A stretch of DNA of 64,000 nt from Hydractinia symbiolongicarpus (lineage: Eukaryota > Cnidaria > Hydrozoa > Anthoathecata > Hydractiniidae): positions 3,596,001-3,660,000 of the forward strand of contig NC_079879.1 in NCBI RefSeq assembly GCF_029227915.1, in the 5' to 3' direction. Below are positions 58,582 to 64,000 of this stretch, piece after piece; position 1 is the first letter of the stretch; every line of letters begins with the position of its first letter. The notes below the pieces were generated by a model. The model did not search any database, was not told where the DNA came from, and saw only the letters and a program-made list of their open reading frames with translations. The position numbers were made by a program, and so were the translations under genes.

Positions 58582-58623
58582 CTTTTATTTACAACCATTA
58601 TCCATCCCATATAATAAATAACT
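58582..58623. promoter_or_regulatory. Divergent promoter region between viral-block genes
   Basis: Only 42 bp separate the ATG of the minus-strand gene (58581) and the ATG of the capsid-like gene (58624). The spacer is AT-rich in a GC-richer block and has TATAATAAATA at 58611-58621. Confidence 0.4.
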
Positions 58624-58863
58624 ATGAGCGCATATGGTATTCTGATGGACCCTTACGCAGAAAGCAAACAGCTTCTTGGAATGAAGGGTAGAAGGCAAAG
58701 GGTTCAAATTTACAATACCCCATCAACCATCGACCAGAAGGAAGATCTGTACGTTGACATTCCCAATATTCCCCAAAATGATGTCATTATCCCTGGTAGT
58801 CTCAAGCTCATATTTGATCTGACAATAACGGGGACCAATACGAACCGTACGATCGTGTCGAAT
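58624..58863 (+). pseudogene. Capsid-like protein, N-terminal 80 codons only
   Basis: Begins MSAYGILMDPYAESKQLLG, then DLYVDIPNIPQNDVIIPGSL and KLIFDLTITG. This N-terminus is one I associate with the capsid-like genes of cnidarian Polinton/adintovirus-type loci, where a beta-rich protein of several hundred residues follows. The reading frame ends at AAT TAA where the ATT-tailed LINE begins, so the rest of the gene is gone from this locus. Identity as major capsid is a recollection and not proven here. Confidence 0.5.
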
Positions 58864-60580
58864 TAATATTATTATTATTATAAACAATTTTTATACAGGA
58901 TATAGATTTTCAATATGTACAATATTGCTATTAACAAACGTCCTGTCTTTAAAAATAAAAATCAAAATATAGTAAAATATATATTATATAAGCAATAAAA
59001 ATAAAACTAGTTAAAAAGTCTTAAAATTAGCTAAAACTGCCAGATTGTGTGTGAGATGATAGAATAAACAGCAAATGTCTGTTTATGAAACTAACAGGCT
59101 ACAAATAAAATATCACAACTGAAGTAAAGTCTCCGCAGGAAAAATAGGCACGTTAAATCAAACATAACACTCTGTGCTATCAAATCGAGTATGGGACTAT
59201 CGGATATAAATCAAATCAAATCAAAGGTTAAAAATCTTCAAAACATTTTTCCTAAACAAATTAAAATTTTCATTTTTACGAATATTTAATGGTAGCTCGT
59301 TGTATAGTGTAACACCCATTGAAAAGAAACCAGATTTTGCATATTTGAGTTTTGTGAATGGAATTTGTAATTTATAACCATCATTTCTTGTCCCCCTATC
59401 ATGAGACTGTACTTCGAAGTAATCAATAAAGTTTGCACACGTTTTCCTTTCTAAACATTTTCGCACAAGTAGAATTGATTGTTTCTTTAATACGTTTTGA
59501 ACAGGTGGTTGGCTTGTTCCAGTGACCGTTTCAGCTAGATTATCAATGGATTTAAGCTTATTTCTTAGCGTTTGGCTTAAATTTAAGTTTACCGTACAGT
59601 TGTATGTTATGCAAGGAAGAATCATTCCATTGTAAGTCTTTCTCTTTGATGAATTGTCGAGATAACTCTGGAGAGAAGACAACATACGTAAGTTGGATAC
59701 TGAACGCTTGTAGATTTTATCAAAATTAGTAGAGAGTGAAAGTGAACTATCCAACGTAGTTCCCAAGTATTTGTATGTTTCAGTAGCCTGTATCACAGTG
59801 TCATCAAACAACAAGGACATATTTTTACCACAGGATGATAGTTTTTTCGAGGTACCAAAAAGCATAGTTTCGGCTTTGCCTTATTCAAGTTGATAACTAG
59901 CTGGTTGATTTGGAAATATGTTGAAATCAACTTCAAGTCCTCATTTAGCTGGTACTCGATTGATTCCATGTTCTTCCCCTCGACATAAACCACGGTGTCA
60001 TCAGCAAAGTTCAAAGAATGCGTGTATTTTAAGCATTTCTCAAAGTTATTGAAATAAATCAAGAAAAGAAGTGGTCCCAAGATCGAGCCTTGGGGCACTC
60101 CACAGGTGATCTTCTTATTTTCTGATTTACACTTCTCAACAATACAGTATTGCTCCTATTGAAAAGGTAGTCAGCGAACCAATTTCTAGCAGAACCTCTG
60201 ATTCCAACACTTTTCAACTTTTCCAGGAGAATTAAATGGTTTAAAGTGTCAAAAGCCTTTCATAAGTCAATATAAAGTGCACCTTGATGAAGTGAGTTAA
60301 TAATAATCTCCCAGACGAAATTTCTTAGCTTGAAAGCTTTGGATTTAATTGATTGTGCAATGTTTGTAAAAAACTTACACAATACGTTCGCAGTATTCAG
60401 GTTCTTTTCGTGATCGATGCTCGTAGTTGCAGAAGCTGGAGGATGTTCTTTTGTTGGAAATATTTCTTTGATGCATTTCCAAAATTTAGCCGGGTTTTTA
60501 CAATTCTCGTGTAGAAGACCCTTGCGGTATTTCTGTTTTGCTTGTCTCACTTTGTTGTTACAAGAGTTCTTTTGTAAGTC
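58864..60580 (-). mobile_element. LINE inserted in the viral block
   Basis: Minus strand: a pre-RT segment (KQKYRKGLLHENCKNPAKFW) from about 60578, RT with KAFHTLNHLI near 60250, PQGSILGPLLFLIYFNNF at ~60095, FADDTVVY at ~60000, thumb and C-terminus (KYLGTTLDSSLSLSTNFDKI; FTKLKYAKSGFFSMG) to 59221, then a 3' UTR ending in (ATT)n at 58865-58882. Two frameshifts (near 59860 and 60150-60260). Viral-block coding resumes on the minus strand at about 60585. Clade (CR1/Jockey group) not resolved; it differs from the other LINEs here. Confidence 0.8.
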
Positions 60581-60584
60581 GACC

Positions 60585-60974
60585 AGGAGCGGTGCAAGAC
60601 ATATGCCGATGGTGCAGTACACTAGGATCCCGAGATCTGTCATAGAGTCTCAGATTATAGGGTTTTCTTCGATATCCTTTCTCAGTTCCTCGACACTGTC
60701 AATATCCACAAAGTTACCAATCATGTTGCCATACAGATTGACCACGTGAGTAGACAGTGCTCTAGCTGTTTTCTCCCCCTTTTCCCGAAGCTCGCGTTGA
60801 AGGTACTCGGTATGGATCTTGTCGATGGCCTCGTCAGGGGCTCTGTGAATAGACCCTTCTGTGCATTTTTTGGGAAGAAAGGGCCTTTTTCAGGACCTGA
60901 CGCTTATTGGGCGGGGGTTCCACATGTTCATATTCTGCTGAGACATTGTGGAATGCTTGTGCAATGTCGGACAT
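60585..60974 (-). pseudogene. Viral-block protein of unknown role, truncated by the LINE
   Basis: From ATG 60974 the minus strand encodes ...AEYEHVEPPPNKRQVLKKAL, then after a frame shift near 60850 a helical segment with DKIHTEYLQRELREKGEKT and MIGNFVDIDSVEELRKDIEE, a stop at about 60651, and then MTDLGILVYCTIGICLAPLL, which is cut by the LINE. I recall such short helical proteins adjacent to capsid-like genes in cnidarian loci but no function. Confidence 0.4.
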
Positions 60975-61079
60975 TTCTTTTATTATACGTCGATATTGAA
61001 AAAAATGTAGGCAATCATGGCATAGGGTAGGAGTATAATTATATACAGACATGCCTCCATTTTATTTCCCTATAGCCTC

Positions 61080-61565
61080 TAGCAAGCGTCGCAATTTGAT
61101 TTAGTTGCACAATTGAGTGCCAGCTTATTCACCTCTTGCGTATAGACCTTATGTCCCTTGTTTTGAATAAGCACCTGGCTCTTGTAGATATCATTGTCCT
61201 TTTCTTCCAGACACTGCTTGTAATTGTCGAAGGTGATGGATTTTTCGGTAACACACCTTTTTACACCATGCATATGCATATAGTTTGGCTCTCAGGGTGA
61301 TGAACTCCGTCATAATTTTGCCGCCTAATCCATCCTTCATGAGGCCCACGACCTTTCTGTTTTTGCCTATCGGGAGGGGCTTTCTATCATCCGCATTGTA
61401 GGCACTCGTATCGAAACCTGTGTAAACATCCTGCGCGATATCCCTGTAGAAGTCCTCCGTTCTGATGTGGTATACGAACGAGTCCGTATCCATGTAACAG
61501 AGTTGCAGCTTGCTACCGTATTTAGGCTCCATGTAGTCATAATGTTCAGCTGAAATAAGGTTACA
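61080..61565 (-). pseudogene. Family B DNA polymerase, C-terminal part
   Basis: Minus strand: LQLCYMDTDSFVYHIRTEDF carries the catalytic YxDTDS motif C; then FDTSAYNADDRKPLPIGKN and VVGLMKDGLGGKIMTEFITL and LRAKLYAY, which are typical of Polinton/adintovirus protein-primed polymerases. The frame shifts near 61272, and the following frame (CVTEKSITFDNYKQCLEEKD) runs to a stop at 61080. Similarity begins abruptly near 61565; exonuclease and palm motif A are absent. It was a DNA replicase of a self-synthesising element and is now inactive. Confidence 0.75.
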
Positions 61566-61570
61566 AGTTA

Positions 61571-63548
61571 AGTTGTTCACCTGTCATAGCAAGAACAGTC
61601 AGTTTCGGAAATTGTTCCTTGTAAATGTTTTTAAATGAATTTTACTACAGGGTGAAAGCTTAGTACAGGTAAACAATGTCCCACATCCTTACTTCAGTTT
61701 AAATAAATACACAGAAAACAGTCTGCTGTTACCTTGTGCAGCTAAAACAATCACTCAGCAATTTTATTTTGTGAAAAAGTTTTTAAAAAATTTAAAACTA
61801 AAAACACTTTGTGACCTGTTTTTACCATGTTAAGCAAAAACAATCATGCAACATTGCTTTATTTTGTGGTAAAAATCCCCGTATTTGTGACACTGTCCAG
61901 CTAAGACATTCACACATTTTTTGGAAGAAGTTTTTATGACAGTAAGATAAAAAAGCTGTTATTCCAAACCGAATAGAAATTTTAAAAGAATAACAATAAA
62001 TTAGCAAGAATCCGGCACCGGTGTACAGTACAGTTCAGGTAAAGTTACGGAAACGGAAATTATTTTTTCATTCGTAAATTATGGGTGAATATATTATAAA
62101 TATGTATATATATATATTTGAAGATTTACGTAACATACGTGTTGACGATTGCACGAGAACCGCTTGTCAGAATTTAAAATGCCTCAATAAAAATATAGAT
62201 GTTGATGTGGAAATAATTTCCATTGTCACGTAACACACACTGGTGTATGCCCATCTGCAGGGTTAAAAAACTTGAATTCCTGACCTACAACATGGCAATG
62301 TCTACTACACCGCTTTCTTTTTGTGACGTGCCTGCAATATAGCTACAGTAAACGAGTGTACATTATCAAGGCTCAAGACCTAAACTTGGTTATTAATTCC
62401 TTTAAGCTGTGGGTACACTCATGTTGAAAAGTTTACAGTCAAAAGAGAAAGAAACCTTATTTTTGGTAGCTAATTACTCGCAAGTTTATACTATTGTCTT
62501 TGGTATACCACAGTGCTGATCAAAATGGTAGTAAAAACCAGTTATAAGTCTTTAGCTAGCTAGCTAGCTAGCTATATTGACGGGTTGGGAGATCACACAA
62601 CAAACATTTTGGAGTAAATTTTCATCATAAAGTATTGCTAGCATGTAATAAGATTTAGCTATGTATTTTCTTGCAAACCAGAATTATTGTAGCTTATTAA
62701 ACAAATACCTATAGTATTAAAGAACAATTCCGTAAGTTTTTATTTGGTGCTTGCTAGAAACTTTATCTAACTAACCAGGCCTAGGCTACCTACATTTTTT
62801 ATACACCAAATAAAAAATTGTCAAAGCTGGCTGTATCTGTATTAGGGGTCACTGGGTCACTCATATATATCGCGTTTTGATTTTTTTATCCTTATTCGTA
62901 CGGTAATTCGGTGTAAAGGTAAGCAAGTGCCTAGATACTAAAAATACGAACATCAAACAATGAAGTTAAAAACCAACTTAACCTTACATTTGCTACGCCT
63001 TATTTGCATTGAAATCATTTTAATCTGTAAAATACAAAGTTTCAACCGCTGTGAAAAATAAAACAAAACAATATATTGTGACTAAAATAAACAAATATAT
63101 TGTGGTTAAAATAAACAAATAAATGGAAGATATCTTTTTAAACAAATTTCCAGATTTTTAACTTTTTTCGTCAAAACTAACCATATATTTCTTAAATTTT
63201 CTGGTTACCAATTTGCAGAAATTGTGAAAATATGTGTAAAAACTCTTCTTATGTCATTTACTAAAATTACTATAGCTATCACAAAATTGGGGAGTGGACC
63301 TTGCCTAAATTCCTCTTTTTACCAGCAATACAGTGTAACATGCTATTATATATACCCCACATCACTAGCTAGCTAGATGTAATATATACAATAATAATTT
63401 CCAACAAAAAGTTAAAGTTAGTCATTACATCATTAAAATGTGTATTTTATTTTTAATCAATATTTTTTTTTATTTCTTCTTGTCAAAATGCACTGATAAT
63501 GATAGAATAGTGTTTCTATCATTATCTGTAGTAACATGATCCCTGTCA
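61571..63548. other. AT-rich region without recognised gene
   Basis: No coding pattern or partner repeat; a (TAGC)n run at 62553-62573 and TA-rich runs near 62100. Flank of the viral block on the right. Confidence 0.45.
62553..62573. repeat. (TAGC)n microsatellite
   Basis: Five to six TAGC units in a row. Confidence 0.8.
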
Positions 63549-63630
63549 ACCTCGTCCCCAGGGGCTTTTGCCTTTTTGAAATCAAGGTCGGCGGCAAAAA
63601 AATCCCTTAGTACAGGCTGGTGAGTTCGTT
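63549..63630 (+). repeat. Single end of the AACCTCG-type MITE
   Basis: CAACCTCGTCCCCAGGGGCTTTTGCCTTTTTG resembles the ends of the 54857-54972 element (split here: CAACCTCGTCCCCAGG). Only one end is seen, so a solo or larger truncated relative. Confidence 0.4.
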
Positions 63631-63703
63631 AATGCGATTGCTTTACATCTGACATAGATAATTTATTCGTGCGTCATAATATATGCAACGATCTACTATA
63701 AAG

Positions 63704-63756
63704 ATGGCGGGTTTTGTTACATTGAAAGAACACAGCATTCCTTACTATGGGAAACG
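63704..63756 (+). CDS. Candidate first coding exon of an unknown gene
   Basis: AAGATGGCG is a strong start context; 18 codons (MAGFVTLKEHSIPYYGKR) run to a donor CG-GTGAGC. No downstream exon lies in the window and the protein is not recognised. The choice rests on start context, donor and open frame only. Confidence 0.25.
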
Positions 63757-63919
63757 GTGAGCCAAACAGTAAATATTTTTATGAAAGATGTTATTTTGGC
63801 AGACTTCCAATGTTGATATTTTGGATGAAAATAAAGTTTCTTTTTAGAGCTTTGAAAAAACCTGATTTTAGCAATTTAGCTGGATAAGATAAGACATGCT
63901 GCTATTGCTAGCTACTTTA

Positions 63920-64000
63920 TTGTAATAAATTTTCGCGGGGATTAAATTTCGCGATTAAGCTCACCCGCGAAAATCTAGCATTTTGCGGGACTTATTTTCG
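63920..64000. repeat. CGCGAAA-type repeat end
   Basis: TTTCGCGGGGATTAAATTTC and CCCGCGAAAATC form a partial inverted repeat; GGGATTAAATTTCGCG resembles the left part of the dispersed repeat at 34080 and 51560 (GGGAATTAAG...GCGAAT). Probably a DNA-element terminus cut by the window end. Confidence 0.35.

Larger units (their letters stand above)
55000..61570. mobile_element. Decayed Polinton/adintovirus-like endogenous element
   Basis: A GC-richer, intronless block with tightly packed ORFs on both strands: a repeat protein, small membrane and zinc-binding proteins, a C-terminal-anchored protein, a coiled-coil membrane protein, a capsid-like N-terminus and a family B DNA polymerase C-terminus. 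Nearly every ORF is broken. No terminal inverted repeats, integrase, packaging ATPase or protease were found, so it is an internal fragment or a remnant whose ends are lost. A LINE occupies 58864-60580. Confidence 0.65.

Overview
The window is eukaryotic nuclear DNA: AT-rich, with spliced genes (GT-AG introns, polypyrimidine acceptors, AATAAA signals) separated by dense mobile-element relics. Protein similarities (a trichoplein-free CEP126-like protein, a PH-RA-RhoGAP protein, a TRIM protein, GPN2, VMA21) and the repeat types (CR1/L2/Jockey-like LINEs with short tandem tails, Copia-type elements, tRNA-derived SINEs, Harbinger-like MITEs, a Polinton-like virus relic) fit a cnidarian, probably a hydrozoan. 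The species assignment is inference; no search was run.

Layout. 0.8-8.7 kb (+): an ARHGAP20-like Rho GTPase-activating protein, at least ten coding exons, 5' end not seen. 10.3-16.4 kb (-): a CEP126-like centrosomal/ciliary protein with one 3.4-kb exon. 18.5-22.4 kb: a 5'-truncated LINE carrying a 972-bp Harbinger-like MITE. 24.6-42.9 kb (+): a seven-exon TRIM gene (RING, two B-boxes, coiled coil, FN3) whose 13.2-kb first intron, lying in the middle of the RING, holds a LINE fragment, a decayed DDE-type element split by Copia-type elements, another LINE and a SINE. 45.5-46.6 kb (-): an unrecognised acidic-protein gene with a frame break at a run of eight A. 48.0-51.25 kb (-): GPN2 (five exons) and single-exon VMA21. 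51.5-54.6 kb: nested repeats (a palindromic-end MITE and a LINE with a long AAT tail, both inside the same older repeat).

55.0-61.6 kb is the most unusual part: a visibly GC-richer, intron-free, tightly packed block of small overlapping, convergent and divergent ORFs ending in a protein-primed-type DNA polymerase B C-terminus (YMDTDS) and containing the N-terminus of a capsid-like protein. It reads as a decayed endogenous Polinton/adintovirus-like element, broken by frameshifts, stop codons and a LINE that replaced most of the capsid gene. A 40-bp palindrome after one ORF and a palindrome holding two convergent stop codons look like viral-style transcript ends. 61.6-64 kb holds no clear gene except a candidate first coding exon at 63704.

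The host genes are unrelated housekeeping, signalling and ciliary functions and show no operon-like logic; GPN2 and VMA21 are merely tandem neighbours on the same strand.
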